Shown: one piece after another, positions 27,617-36,986 of the stretch
How positions within the stretch are numbered: the stretch's first letter is position 1
How the letters are laid out: every line of letters begins with the position of its first letter
DNA from: a virus
Length of the DNA stretch: 64,000 bases
Direction: 5' to 3' (one strand)
Virus record (IMG/VR): IMGVR_UViG_3300044678_002717
Location: 1-64,000 of that record
The notes under the pieces: model-generated
Database searches by the model: none
The model's input: only the letters and a program-made list of their open reading frames with translations
Told to the model about the DNA's origin: nothing
Program-made: the position numbers and the translations under genes

Positions 27617-28695
27617 TGAATTTTATTAATAATATGGAATCACCTAAGTTTGATTTCCATGATATCGCTTTAGTACCATCCATTCTATCTAATATAGAAT
27701 CAAGAAGTGAAATCAATTTACCATTCCCACTTCCATTGGTTGCATCACCAATGAACTCTGTTCTTTCAATTAAAAAGAAAGAACGGTTTAACGAAAATTT
27801 CTTTTATCAATTGCTTGATGAAATGATTGTCTGTGTACCAAGAGGTTATGAATATAGTTCTGAAAATGAAAATTTAGAATGGGATGAATTAACCTTTAAA
27901 TCAATTTCATTACAAGAATTTAGATTGATTGAAACTAATCCTGAACATTTTGAAGGATTGATTAAAGAAAACAATGGTGTATTAGTTGATATAGCTAATG
28001 GTCATATGAAAAAACTTCTTGATTTATCTAAAATCTTTATTAATAAGTTTCCCAATAAACAAATAATGATTGGTAATATTGCTAATCCACATACATATGA
28101 TGCATTTGCTAAGATTGGTGTTCATTATTGTCGTATTGGCATTGGTGGTGGTAGTGTGTGTACAACTAGTGCTAATGCATCTATTCATTATCCAATGGCA
28201 TCATTGATTTATGAATGTAATAGTATAAGACAAGCAAATGCACATAAATCTAAAATTGTTGCAGATGGTGGATTTAAAAATTTTGCTGACATTATTAAAG
28301 GACTTGCTCTTGGTGCTGACTATGTTATGCTTGGTGGAATCTTAAATAAATGTTTAGATTCAGATTCTTATCCTTATCTTTGGAAAAAAATTAAAATAAC
28401 CAATATGTCTTTAGCTAAATGGTTATATAAAAATAAATTTTCTTTATATAAAAGACATGTTGGTATGTCCACAAAAGAAGTTCAAAAGATTTGGGGCAAC
28501 TATAAACTTAAAACATCCGAAGGTATTGCCAAATGGAATAAAATAGAATATACTTTTGATGGATGGGTTGAAAATTTTAACGATTATCTAAAAAGTACAA
28601 TGAGTTATTTAAATTGTACAAATTTGGAAGAATTAAAAGAAAAAGCTACCTTTGCATTTATTACTGAAAATTCATTCAGGAGATTTCATAAATAA
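27616..28695 (+). CDS. IMP dehydrogenase / GMP reductase family protein
   Basis: 359 residues forming a TIM barrel with the family motifs: FHDIALVPS (14-22), VASPMNSV (42-49), VDIANGH (124-130), MIGNIANPHTY (151-161), RIGIGGGSVCTTS with the catalytic Cys182 (173-185), KIVADGGF (213-220, with D217 and GG) and DYVMLGGIL (235-243). It has no CBS domains, so it is nearer GMPR in size. The sequence alone does not decide between making XMP from IMP and converting GMP to IMP. It is coupled to the small gene upstream and lies 5 nt before the DNA polymerase, so it probably tunes purine pools for replication. Confidence 0.8.
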   Translation: MNFINNMESPKFDFHDIALVPSILSNIESRSEINLPFPLPLVASPMNSVLSIKKKERFNENFFYQLLDEMIVCVPRGYEYSSENENLEWDELTFKSISLQEFRLIETNPEHFEGLIKENNGVLVDIANGHMKKLLDLSKIFINKFPNKQIMIGNIANPHTYDAFAKIGVHYCRIGIGGGSVCTTSANASIHYPMASLIYECNSIRQANAHKSKIVADGGFKNFADIIKGLALGADYVMLGGILNKCLDSDSYPYLWKKIKITNMSLAKWLYKNKFSLYKRHVGMSTKEVQKIWGNYKLKTSEGIAKWNKIEYTFDGWVENFNDYLKSTMSYLNCTNLEELKEKATFAFITENSFRRFHK

Positions 28696-28700
28696 CAATA

Positions 28701-31700
28701 ATGGCAGTAAAAGAAAAAATTACTTACAAAACATTTAAAGATGAAGAAATAGAAAAATTTTTAAATGGTAAAAATGTAAATCAAAAACATATTGTATGTA
28801 TACAAGGTAGTAATTACTCTAACGAAGTTTATTTAGTTATTGATGATAATGAAAATAAACAAAAATATAGTAAAAAAGATGAATATAGACCTTTTATATA
28901 TGTAAAAGATTTAGATAAACTTAAAATTCCATTTTATAAAGATAATCTTGAAGCAAAATTAGAAAATAAAGATAAATATAGAATTAGTTATAAAAGACTA
29001 AGAACTACTGACAACAATGGTGCTGTAGTTGATAGGCTTGAAAATGGATACAAATATATTTTTTATACAGATTCTGCTTATGGAATGAGAGATTTACTCT
29101 TATTCTTTAGACATGGTGGTATAGATATATTTTGGAAAAAAGATGAATCATTTACAACAAAACTTTTCATCCCCGAAATAAAAGGGGATGAACCTTTTAT
29201 TTATGATTCTGAAAATGAATACATAATTTATAATACTGTATCTGAAAATTATGAATTAATTATTAAAGATATTCATAAAGTTGTTTACAATTCAATACAA
29301 ATAAAATATTCAGGAGAATTTGAAGAAGAAAATATCATAGATGATGATAACGATTTTGATGATTTTATTGAAGAAAAACCTAAACAAAAAGAAAAGAATA
29401 ATCTGTTAAAAAAATTAGGATTATTTCATAATTATGAAATTTTTCATGATAACGATGTTTATAGAATTATTTTTAAAGATAAATTAAAAGCAGGTGAAAA
29501 AATTAGTGTAAATTATCAATTATCAAATAAAAATCTTTTTTATACTCTTAAACCTGAAGAACAATATTTAATACAAAAAGGTATTAGAATGTTTAATGGT
29601 TATAAAACTTATGATGATGTTCACAAATTTGTATTTGATATTGAAACCACAGGTCTTAATCCTTCTAAAGATAGAATATTTGCAATAGGTTCTAAAGATA
29701 ATCGTAATTTTGTTTCTATTGATTTTGTCAAAGAAATGAATAATGATGATGAAGAAAAAAAATTAATAATTAATCTATTTAAAATCATTGATAGACTAAA
29801 ACCTTCAATTATATTTGGGTATAATAGTGAAGATTTTGATTTTAATTTTATTCTTAAAAGAGCAGAATTATTAAATATTAATATTGAAGAATTAAAAACA
29901 ACATATAAAAATGATAAGTCAATAAGAAGATTAGAAAACTCTTCTTTAAAAGTTGGTAATGAAACAAAATATTATACCAAAACTTCAATGTATGGTTATA
30001 ATGTTTTAGATATTATACATGCAGTTTGGAAAACTCAAGCAATCAATTCTAACATGAAAGAAGCAGGTTTGAAATATGTCTGTAAATTTGCAGGTATTGC
30101 TAAACCTAATCGTATGTATGTTAAAAATGGTGCTAAGATTTATGAAATGTGGAAAGAAAATAAATTCTATATTAATAAATCTGAAACAAATGATTATGAA
30201 TTAATACCTGATGAATATCAAAATAATACAATATCATATCTTGAAATAAATCCTGAATATGATGAAATTATAACAGGTAAAAAAATTATTGAGCAATATC
30301 TTGAAGATGATTTGTGGGAAACATTGCAAGTTGATAAGATTTATAATGAATCAACATTCATGCTTTCAAAACTTCTACCAACAACATTAGAAAGAACAGC
30401 AACTATTGGTGGTGCAGGTTCATGGAATCTTATTATGACCGCTTGGAGTTATGAAAATAATCTTGCTATTCCTGTAACACCTAATAAAAGAGATTTTACA
30501 GGTGGTCTATCAAGAACATTTAAAGTTGGATATTTTGAAAATATCTACAAAGAAGACTATGCAGGTCTATATCCATCTATTCAACTTGAACATTATGTAT
30601 TCCCAAGACACGATGTAACTAATATCTTATTTAGATTATTGAGTTATTTTAAGTTTACAAGGGATAAATATAAAAAATGGGCAAAAGATGAAACTCTTCC
30701 TGAAGCAGAAAGAAAGTTTTATGATGCTCTTCAACTTCCAATTAAGATTCTTAACAACTCAAACTTTGGTGCATTTGGTTCTGAATATTTTAATTGGGCA
30801 GATTTTGATTGTGCTGAACGAATTACTTGTACAGGTAGACAATACCTTAGAAGAATGATTCACTATTTCATGCAGTTTGGTGCAATTCCAATTACTGAAG
30901 ATACTGATGGTTGCAACTTTTCTGTACCCGAATATACAAATATTGATTTAGATTTTAATGTATTATCTACACCAATTAAGATTGATGATTTAACATATGA
31001 ATATGAAGGTATAATATATAAGGGTGTTGATGCAATGGTTGAAAAATTCAATAATGATATTATTGCAGGTCAGTATATGAAACTTGATAATGATGGTATG
31101 TGGATATCTGCTGCTAACTTTGCAAGAAAAAATTATGCAAATCTTGAATACTCAACACTTGAAGATAAAAATAAAAAGAAAATATTTAATATACCAAAAG
31201 AATATTTAGAAAATGAAATTAATTATCTTGAGGAATACGCACAGAATAATAATTATTCGGGAGAACATATCAAAAATCTTAAAATTAAGAAATCCAAACC
31301 AAAGGTTACAGGCAATACAATCAAATCTAAAACCATGCCCGAATACATTGAGGACTTTGTTAATCAAGCGATAAAACTTATTCTGACAAACAAACCAAAA
31401 GAATTTATAGAATTTTATTATGAATACTTAACAAAGATTTATTGTAAACAAATTCCAATTAAAAAGATTGCATCCAAGTCAAGATTAAAACAAACTGTTG
31501 AAGAATACCAAAATAGAGGTACAGATATAAATGGTAAATCAAAAGCTAAACAAGCACATATGGAACTTGTTATCGCTAATAATATTAATACAAGTGGTAT
31601 GGACTTTATTTATTATGTAAACAATGGTACTGCCAAATCTCATGGTGATGTATCTATCAATAAAAAAACAGGAATGTACAATTCATATGTTATTACTGAA

Positions 31701-32333
31701 AAAGAATTAAAAGACAATCCCGATATGCTTGGTGAATACAATGTTGCTCGTTATGTTAATAATTTTAACAAGCGTGTAACTGCTTTATTAACCGTATTCT
31801 CTCAAAAAGTAAGAGATACATTAATAAAAGAAAAACCAATGGATAGGGAATATTATGGTGATAATGAAATTCAACTTGTAAATTTTGATAGAGACTCAAT
31901 CGAAGATTTCTTTTACTTAGAAGAAAAAGAAGTTAAGTTTTGGAATAGAACAGGACTTAGACCTGATGATATATTTAAAGAATTTAAATGTGATTATGAA
32001 TTAAAATCACAACAATACTATGATAAATATGTTGAAATTAAAGACAAAATGAAAAGATTAGGTATAACAAGTAGATTGAGAATGCAACATCAAAGATATA
32101 AGAATGATGATATTGTATTGTTATTAAAAAAGAGTTATACAATTGATAATATATCAATTGATTTAAATTATAGTAAATATCTTTCAAGTGAAAATGTTTA
32201 TTTACCTTTAAAAGGATATAAAGATTTATATACAATTTACAAACAAACTAAATCTAAAAAAATAACTGAAATAAATAAATTCTTTATTGCTAAAGTTATT
32301 GATGGTAATTTACAAATTATTAAACAAGTTTAA
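28701..32333 (+). CDS. DNA polymerase, family B (with 3'-5' exonuclease)
   Basis: 1210 residues. Exonuclease: ExoI VFDIETTGLNP (about residue 312), ExoII FGYNSEDFDFN (about 372), ExoIII-like EQYLEDDLWE (about 533). Polymerase: motif A EDYAGLYPSIQ (about 619), motif B KILNNSNFGAFGSEYF (about 682), motif C ITEDTDGCNF (about 731) with the two metal-binding acids of the DTD core. It replicates the phage genome. It is longer than T4 gp43 (898), with extra sequence before ExoI and between motif C and the C-terminus. The C-terminal end overlaps the convergent tail gene by 4 nt. Confidence 0.93.
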   Translation: MAVKEKITYKTFKDEEIEKFLNGKNVNQKHIVCIQGSNYSNEVYLVIDDNENKQKYSKKDEYRPFIYVKDLDKLKIPFYKDNLEAKLENKDKYRISYKRLRTTDNNGAVVDRLENGYKYIFYTDSAYGMRDLLLFFRHGGIDIFWKKDESFTTKLFIPEIKGDEPFIYDSENEYIIYNTVSENYELIIKDIHKVVYNSIQIKYSGEFEEENIIDDDNDFDDFIEEKPKQKEKNNLLKKLGLFHNYEIFHDNDVYRIIFKDKLKAGEKISVNYQLSNKNLFYTLKPEEQYLIQKGIRMFNGYKTYDDVHKFVFDIETTGLNPSKDRIFAIGSKDNRNFVSIDFVKEMNNDDEEKKLIINLFKIIDRLKPSIIFGYNSEDFDFNFILKRAELLNINIEELKTTYKNDKSIRRLENSSLKVGNETKYYTKTSMYGYNVLDIIHAVWKTQAINSNMKEAGLKYVCKFAGIAKPNRMYVKNGAKIYEMWKENKFYINKSETNDYELIPDEYQNNTISYLEINPEYDEIITGKKIIEQYLEDDLWETLQVDKIYNESTFMLSKLLPTTLERTATIGGAGSWNLIMTAWSYENNLAIPVTPNKRDFTGGLSRTFKVGYFENIYKEDYAGLYPSIQLEHYVFPRHDVTNILFRLLSYFKFTRDKYKKWAKDETLPEAERKFYDALQLPIKILNNSNFGAFGSEYFNWADFDCAERITCTGRQYLRRMIHYFMQFGAIPITEDTDGCNFSVPEYTNIDLDFNVLSTPIKIDDLTYEYEGIIYKGVDAMVEKFNNDIIAGQYMKLDNDGMWISAANFARKNYANLEYSTLEDKNKKKIFNIPKEYLENEINYLEEYAQNNNYSGEHIKNLKIKKSKPKVTGNTIKSKTMPEYIEDFVNQAIKLILTNKPKEFIEFYYEYLTKIYCKQIPIKKIASKSRLKQTVEEYQNRGTDINGKSKAKQAHMELVIANNINTSGMDFIYYVNNGTAKSHGDVSINKKTGMYNSYVITEKELKDNPDMLGEYNVARYVNNFNKRVTALLTVFSQKVRDTLIKEKPMDREYYGDNEIQLVNFDRDSIEDFFYLEEKEVKFWNRTGLRPDDIFKEFKCDYELKSQQYYDKYVEIKDKMKRLGITSRLRMQHQRYKNDDIVLLLKKSYTIDNISIDLNYSKYLSSENVYLPLKGYKDLYTIYKQTKSKKITEINKFFIAKVIDGNLQIIKQV

Positions 32334-35300
32334 TATTGGTCAGTTTGTGCATCCCTTACTGATGTAAACCTTTTATTATCTTTATATCTTCCACTATTAA
32401 ATGATGTATTAGCAATAAATGCGGAATCATTAGCAGTTTGAATTCTATCAATTGGACCTTTAAGAGATTGACCACCAAGAAGAGTTAAATCCATCGTTAT
32501 ATTACAATACAATGGAATAACACCCATTCCTTCAGGATTTAAATCCCATGTTGCTTCGCTTATATCAAAATTAATTGACCTTGCAATTGCTTTTGTATGT
32601 AAAAAATCACCATAACGAAGAATAAATACAGGCATTTTACCAAATACAATATTATTTACTTTACTATTATCTCCTAATTTAGATGGTCTTGTTAATTGAT
32701 GTAAAAATACATAACGCTTTGTAAAATCAAATGGTGTTTGACTATTAAATGAAGGTGTAAATACTTTTAATTTTTCATAACCAATAGGAAATTTATGGTT
32801 TTTTTTTAATTTATCAAATTTTAAACTTAATATAGGGTCACAATCTGCACCACTAGCAGGAAGAGTTGGATTAGATGGAGCAGGATTTATATTTATAGTT
32901 GTTGTTATTGGTGTTATAAGTTGACTTGTAAGTAAAGAAGATGGAAGTACAAATGGGTCTTCAATATATGTAAAATCAACAAGAGATGCTTTTCTTTTTT
33001 TAGCATATTTTATGTCGTGTCTTCTTACCATGATTTCATCAGATACAATTGATTCAAATATTGTATCTTTTTCCACCTTTTTGGTTTCAATTTTTATTGA
33101 TACTTTACAAAAACTATTTGTACCTTGTCTACTAGAGTGTGTAAAATTACTTTCAAATTCATAAGATTTATCTAACCCTATTCTTAATAAATAATTTTGA
33201 TTACTTTCTAATTCATCAAGAAAATCATTTATTTTTAATGGTGCAGTTAAACCTACAACAGGAAGAAAACTATCAAAAAATTGTAATTCATCATACAATT
33301 TTTTAGTATCATTAGTGGCATTAGGATTATCATTATTATCTGTTAATAATGATTCGATAAATCTTATAGCATGTATATATGCAATTTGTTTATTAGTATA
33401 TCCATTATCGTTTCTATTATTTGCAAACTTATCACATTCATCATTTGTAAAGTTTTCATCACCTTGCGTACAACTTATAGTCATATTAATTTCAGTAGAT
33501 GTTCTTAATAATTCATCTAATGTTTCTGCAAATATTTTTTGAATAGATGTTGCACTTATAACATTAGCAGAATCATCAGTAAATCTTTGATTATATGTCA
33601 ACCCTGATAATTCAATATTAGTAAACTCAGTATCGCCTGTGGCATCAAGTTTATTATCAATAGTTGTATAAACAGGGGAATCATTATAAATAAGACCTTG
33701 AATTCTTTTATCCCCATCCATTCTAAAAGGTTTAAAATAATAAAAAATATCTTTTTCTGTAATTCCTGAAAAATTAAAATTTTTAGGTTGATTTTTAATT
33801 TTTTTTGGTTTATTATTGCTAGTAATTGCTGCACTATTATTAAAAGCTTGAGCAAGAGCATTAGGATTAATAACAATAGGAGGTTGGGTTGTAAAAGTAA
33901 CAGACTGTGGCACAACTTGATTACAAGCATATATATAATTATAATAATTTTGTATTGTCGGAGCGATATTTTGTATATCGCTAACAGTATCAATTAACAA
34001 ACTAAATGATAAACTTAAATTTCTTGTTGTATTTTGATATGAATAAATTGGTTCAGGTCTTCCAAGAAAATTAATTTCAGACCAATTTACTTGATTATTA
34101 TCACTAATTTTTACATTATATGGAACAAACCACATCCATTTTCCACCATTTGGACCTATATCACAATCTTCAGCATTACCACCTGTAGCTAAATTTTCCA
34201 TTGTAAAGAAAAAATTTCTTTTTTCCTCCTTATCTGCTCCTGAATCATTAGGTGCTACTTTTGGTAATATGGTATCTTTTAATACTGAATGGGTTTCACC
34301 ATTACCATCAAATTTTATTACTTTATTATAATTATCATATTGGTCATAAATTGTAAATGTTCTACATTCTCCATTTCCCTTATAAAATTGTTTGCTATTT
34401 GCATATAATTCTTTGGTATTTTGAGCAATTGCTAAGTCTTCATTTTGTGCAAGTCTAGAAGTAAAATACACAAGACCTCTTTTAACACCAAATTTAGTAT
34501 TTATTGTAGAAGCAGATTTTGAATCATAATGATAAACATTACCTTCATTTAAATAACTATCTCTATTAGTAACACTAGGATTAGTTGTTTCTTTTCTTAA
34601 AGCAATAGAACTATTAGCCCTGTTAAGGGTGGCAATATAATCTAATTCTGTAGATAAATTACCAAAACCTTGTGCAACTTCTAAATCCTTTAATTCTAAA
34701 AGATAATTTTTTGTAAGTGAATTTATTTGTAATGGATAATTTTTAAAATATGATTTAGTATAAATTCCATAAATTGCGTTTATTTCATATAAACCTTGAC
34801 TATAATCAGGGTCAGAATTATCTATAAAATCTCTGTCATATGTATTAAAGAAAACCAAAGATTTATTTTCAAAATCAATTTTACTCGTGTTCTTAACATT
34901 ATAAGTTGAAAATACTGAATTATCATTTAATTGTAATATTTTTTCTTTAATCATATCACCTGAATAAAGATAATTTATATTAGACTCGTAATCTTGAATT
35001 GATATTATATTTTTATCTAATTTTTTATAAAGACCCTTTAAATAACTTTCATTATCAATATAACCAATTGTATTTTGTAAAAGTTTATTTGCAACAGATT
35101 TGTTTGGGTCTTTAAGAGGGTCTGTTATATAAGAATCTGCTCTTTTATATTCGGTATTTTTAAAAAATTTTCTAAAATTTGGTGTTAAATCAGTAGGTGT
35201 CGGTATTAAATCATCAAAATTTCTAGTTAATGCTCTTCTATTAAATTCAGTTACTAATCTTCTAGCACCTATTGTAACAATTTTACTATCAGCACTAACA

Positions 35301-35491
35301 TCAACAAGTCTTTCAATAATATCTAATGTATCGTTTGTTCTATAATCATAACCTGTTAAAGTTTGTAAAGCATTTAAGCTTTGAGTAACAGCATCACTTG
35401 TTAAATCATAAGCAGAATCTATTTTATAAAGATTTTTCTGTAATGATTCAGGTCTTTCAATATCTGCAATATTTAAAATTGGACTAGGCAT
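32330..35491 (-). CDS. Large tail/baseplate protein (1053 aa)
   Basis: The segment INFLGRPEPIYSYQNTTRNL followed by SLSFSLLIDT (about residues 480-510) has the look of tail-tube-initiator/LysM-type baseplate proteins, which usually carry 'GR.ep...y....R.isfs'. GVIPLYCNITMDLTLLGGQS near the C-terminus looks like the closing strand of the same domain type. The N-terminal half is helical and disordered. A CTATTTA late box lies upstream. It is separated from the other tail genes and sits convergent to the DNA polymerase. Role inferred. Confidence 0.6.
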   Translation of the reverse strand: MPSPILNIADIERPESLQKNLYKIDSAYDLTSDAVTQSLNALQTLTGYDYRTNDTLDIIERLVDVSADSKIVTIGARRLVTEFNRRALTRNFDDLIPTPTDLTPNFRKFFKNTEYKRADSYITDPLKDPNKSVANKLLQNTIGYIDNESYLKGLYKKLDKNIISIQDYESNINYLYSGDMIKEKILQLNDNSVFSTYNVKNTSKIDFENKSLVFFNTYDRDFIDNSDPDYSQGLYEINAIYGIYTKSYFKNYPLQINSLTKNYLLELKDLEVAQGFGNLSTELDYIATLNRANSSIALRKETTNPSVTNRDSYLNEGNVYHYDSKSASTINTKFGVKRGLVYFTSRLAQNEDLAIAQNTKELYANSKQFYKGNGECRTFTIYDQYDNYNKVIKFDGNGETHSVLKDTILPKVAPNDSGADKEEKRNFFFTMENLATGGNAEDCDIGPNGGKWMWFVPYNVKISDNNQVNWSEINFLGRPEPIYSYQNTTRNLSLSFSLLIDTVSDIQNIAPTIQNYYNYIYACNQVVPQSVTFTTQPPIVINPNALAQAFNNSAAITSNNKPKKIKNQPKNFNFSGITEKDIFYYFKPFRMDGDKRIQGLIYNDSPVYTTIDNKLDATGDTEFTNIELSGLTYNQRFTDDSANVISATSIQKIFAETLDELLRTSTEINMTISCTQGDENFTNDECDKFANNRNDNGYTNKQIAYIHAIRFIESLLTDNNDNPNATNDTKKLYDELQFFDSFLPVVGLTAPLKINDFLDELESNQNYLLRIGLDKSYEFESNFTHSSRQGTNSFCKVSIKIETKKVEKDTIFESIVSDEIMVRRHDIKYAKKRKASLVDFTYIEDPFVLPSSLLTSQLITPITTTININPAPSNPTLPASGADCDPILSLKFDKLKKNHKFPIGYEKLKVFTPSFNSQTPFDFTKRYVFLHQLTRPSKLGDNSKVNNIVFGKMPVFILRYGDFLHTKAIARSINFDISEATWDLNPEGMGVIPLYCNITMDLTLLGGQSLKGPIDRIQTANDSAFIANTSFNSGRYKDNKRFTSVRDAQTDQY

Positions 35492-35549
35492 TAATCTTTT
35501 TTCATAAATAGCGTATTTTATTTGTTATAGTAAATTTAAAAAAAAGTTT

Positions 35550-35557
35550 TATATTTG
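35550..35557 (+). promoter_or_regulatory. Leaderless-type TATATTTG promoter of thyX
   Basis: TATATTTG ends exactly 4 nt before the ATG at 35562. It matches the Bacteroidota -7 element TAnnTTTG; initiation 5-7 nt downstream would begin at or next to the start codon. Confidence 0.65.
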
Positions 35558-35561
35558 TCTT

Positions 35562-36200
35562 ATGAAAGCAGAACTCTTATCCCATTTTGGAAGTGACTTG
35601 ACCATAACTAACACAGCAAGAGTGAGTTATGGAAAACAAGTTGATGAATTTACAGAAAAAGATATTAAACTAATTAACTATCTTGTTAAACACGGTCATA
35701 CTTCACCATTTAGACATTGTAGTTTACAATTTAGAATTAATTGTCCAATCTATGTTGAAAGACAATTATTTAAACATCAAGTTGGTTGGGCAGCAAATTC
35801 TATTTCAGGTCGCTATGTAGACTTTTCTGATACATATTCAACTGTTACTGAATGGAGAAAACAATCCGCATCTTCTAAACAAGGTAGTGAAGGTACTGTT
35901 GAAAATCAATTAGCCTGTAAACATATTGAACAAAGAGTTATTGATACTTGTAGAGAAGCATATTCAATGCTTTTATCATTGGGTGTATCAAAAGAACAAG
36001 CAAGAACTGTCCTACCATTGAATTTAAATACAACATTTATTTGGACAGGTTCTTTTCAAGCATTTGTTCATCTTTGTAATCTTCGCTTAAAGCCTGATGC
36101 TCAACAGGAAACAAGAGAGGTTGTTGCTGAAATGCTTGAATGTGTAAAAAATATTGAAAATAATCCATTTCAGCATAGTCTTGCAGCATTTGGGTTTTAA
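35562..36200 (+). CDS. thyX: FAD-dependent thymidylate synthase
   Basis: 212 residues. The ThyX signature is present as KHQVGWAANSISGRY (71-85), with the family's RHR position replaced by KHQ and the conserved SGRY intact. TSPFRHCSLQFRINCPIYVE (47-66) and QEQARTVLPLN-type sequence (about 145-155) are also typical. It makes dTMP from dUMP with methylene-THF, FADH2 and NADPH. It is expressed from a TATATTTG element only 4 nt from the ATG. The MazG-like gene follows with its own identical promoter, pointing to a nucleotide-metabolism set. Confidence 0.88.
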   Translation: MKAELLSHFGSDLTITNTARVSYGKQVDEFTEKDIKLINYLVKHGHTSPFRHCSLQFRINCPIYVERQLFKHQVGWAANSISGRYVDFSDTYSTVTEWRKQSASSKQGSEGTVENQLACKHIEQRVIDTCREAYSMLLSLGVSKEQARTVLPLNLNTTFIWTGSFQAFVHLCNLRLKPDAQQETREVVAEMLECVKNIENNPFQHSLAAFGF

Positions 36201-36208
36201 AAAAATTG

Positions 36209-36216
36209 TATATTTG
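36209..36216 (+). promoter_or_regulatory. Leaderless-type TATATTTG promoter of MazG-like gene
   Basis: TATATTTG ends 4 nt before the ATG at 36221, the same geometry as upstream of thyX, the thioredoxin gene and the phosphoesterase gene at 41583. Confidence 0.65.
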
Positions 36217-36220
36217 AATT

Positions 36221-36772
36221 ATGAATAAACTAGAAAACAAAATTTCCTCACTAAAGGAATATCAAGAACTTGCTCAAAGAACTTGTGCTGATTTAGATAA
36301 TAAAAAACTTAATAATCTTCACATGAAGATGGGATTGATTACTGAACTTGCTGAAGCAATTGATGTATATAAAAAGAAAATTGCATATAAAAAGGATATT
36401 GATTATGTTAATCTTCAAGAAGAATTGATAGGTGATACTCTTTTTTACGCAGTTAACTATTGCAGAATCAATAAGTTAGCATTACCTGTAATGCCTGAAT
36501 CATTATGGGAAAGTCAAAAACCTTCATATACTGAAGAGCAATATGTAAAACATTTGATTGATTTATTAAAATTGGCAATGAAGCCAAAAAAAAATATTTC
36601 AATGATAATGATTAAAATATTTATTTTATCATATTATCTTAATTTTGATTTTTATCAATCGTTGACAAATAACATTAATAAACTTATGGTTCGTTATCCT
36701 GAAAAATTTGATACTAATAAAGCTGTCAATAGGGATTTAAAAACCGAAAGAAAAAGACTTGAGGATAAATAA
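36221..36772 (+). CDS. MazG-like nucleotide pyrophosphohydrolase
   Basis: 183 residues. LKEYQELAQRT (11-21), MGLITELAEAIDVYKK (37-52) with E42 and E45, and NLQEELIGDTLFYAVNY (64-80) with E68 and D72 reproduce the all-alpha NTP-PPase metal site. The family hydrolyses (d)NTPs to monophosphates. In phages it may cleanse dUTP/dCTP pools or lower alarmone levels. The C-terminal 80 residues add a further helical region (MIKIFILSYYLNFDFYQSLT) of unknown role. Confidence 0.7.
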   Translation: MNKLENKISSLKEYQELAQRTCADLDNKKLNNLHMKMGLITELAEAIDVYKKKIAYKKDIDYVNLQEELIGDTLFYAVNYCRINKLALPVMPESLWESQKPSYTEEQYVKHLIDLLKLAMKPKKNISMIMIKIFILSYYLNFDFYQSLTNNINKLMVRYPEKFDTNKAVNRDLKTERKRLEDK

Positions 36773-36979
36773 GTGAAATTAGTTACACTCAGTAGAATAT
36801 TAGGCAGACAAGGACTCATCAGAAATTTTAATTTATCAAAAATAAAAAATAAATTAAGAGAAGAAGATGAATTCACAAGTGGGTGTGTTTGCACAAATAT
36901 GGAAAGATATTATAATATTGATGAAAGAGACCAAAATAAAATTATTGATAAAAAAAGATATAGATATTTAAAAGTTTAA
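36773..36979 (+). CDS. Small protein, GTG start
   Basis: 68 residues from a GTG that directly follows the MazG-like stop codon. Basic N-terminal half (LSRILGRQGLIRNFNLSKIK), then GCVCTNMERYYNIDERDQ and a basic end. No family recognised. Adjacency implies cotranscription with the MazG-like gene. An alternative is that no start is used here and the open frame is chance. Confidence 0.4.
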   Translation: MKLVTLSRILGRQGLIRNFNLSKIKNKLREEDEFTSGCVCTNMERYYNIDERDQNKIIDKKRYRYLKV

Positions 36980-36986
36980 AAATCCT

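Noticed and set aside
33598-33993. Leucine/isoleucine-rich minus-strand frame
   Set aside because: Alternate frame inside the 1053-residue tail gene; no promoter or coupling.
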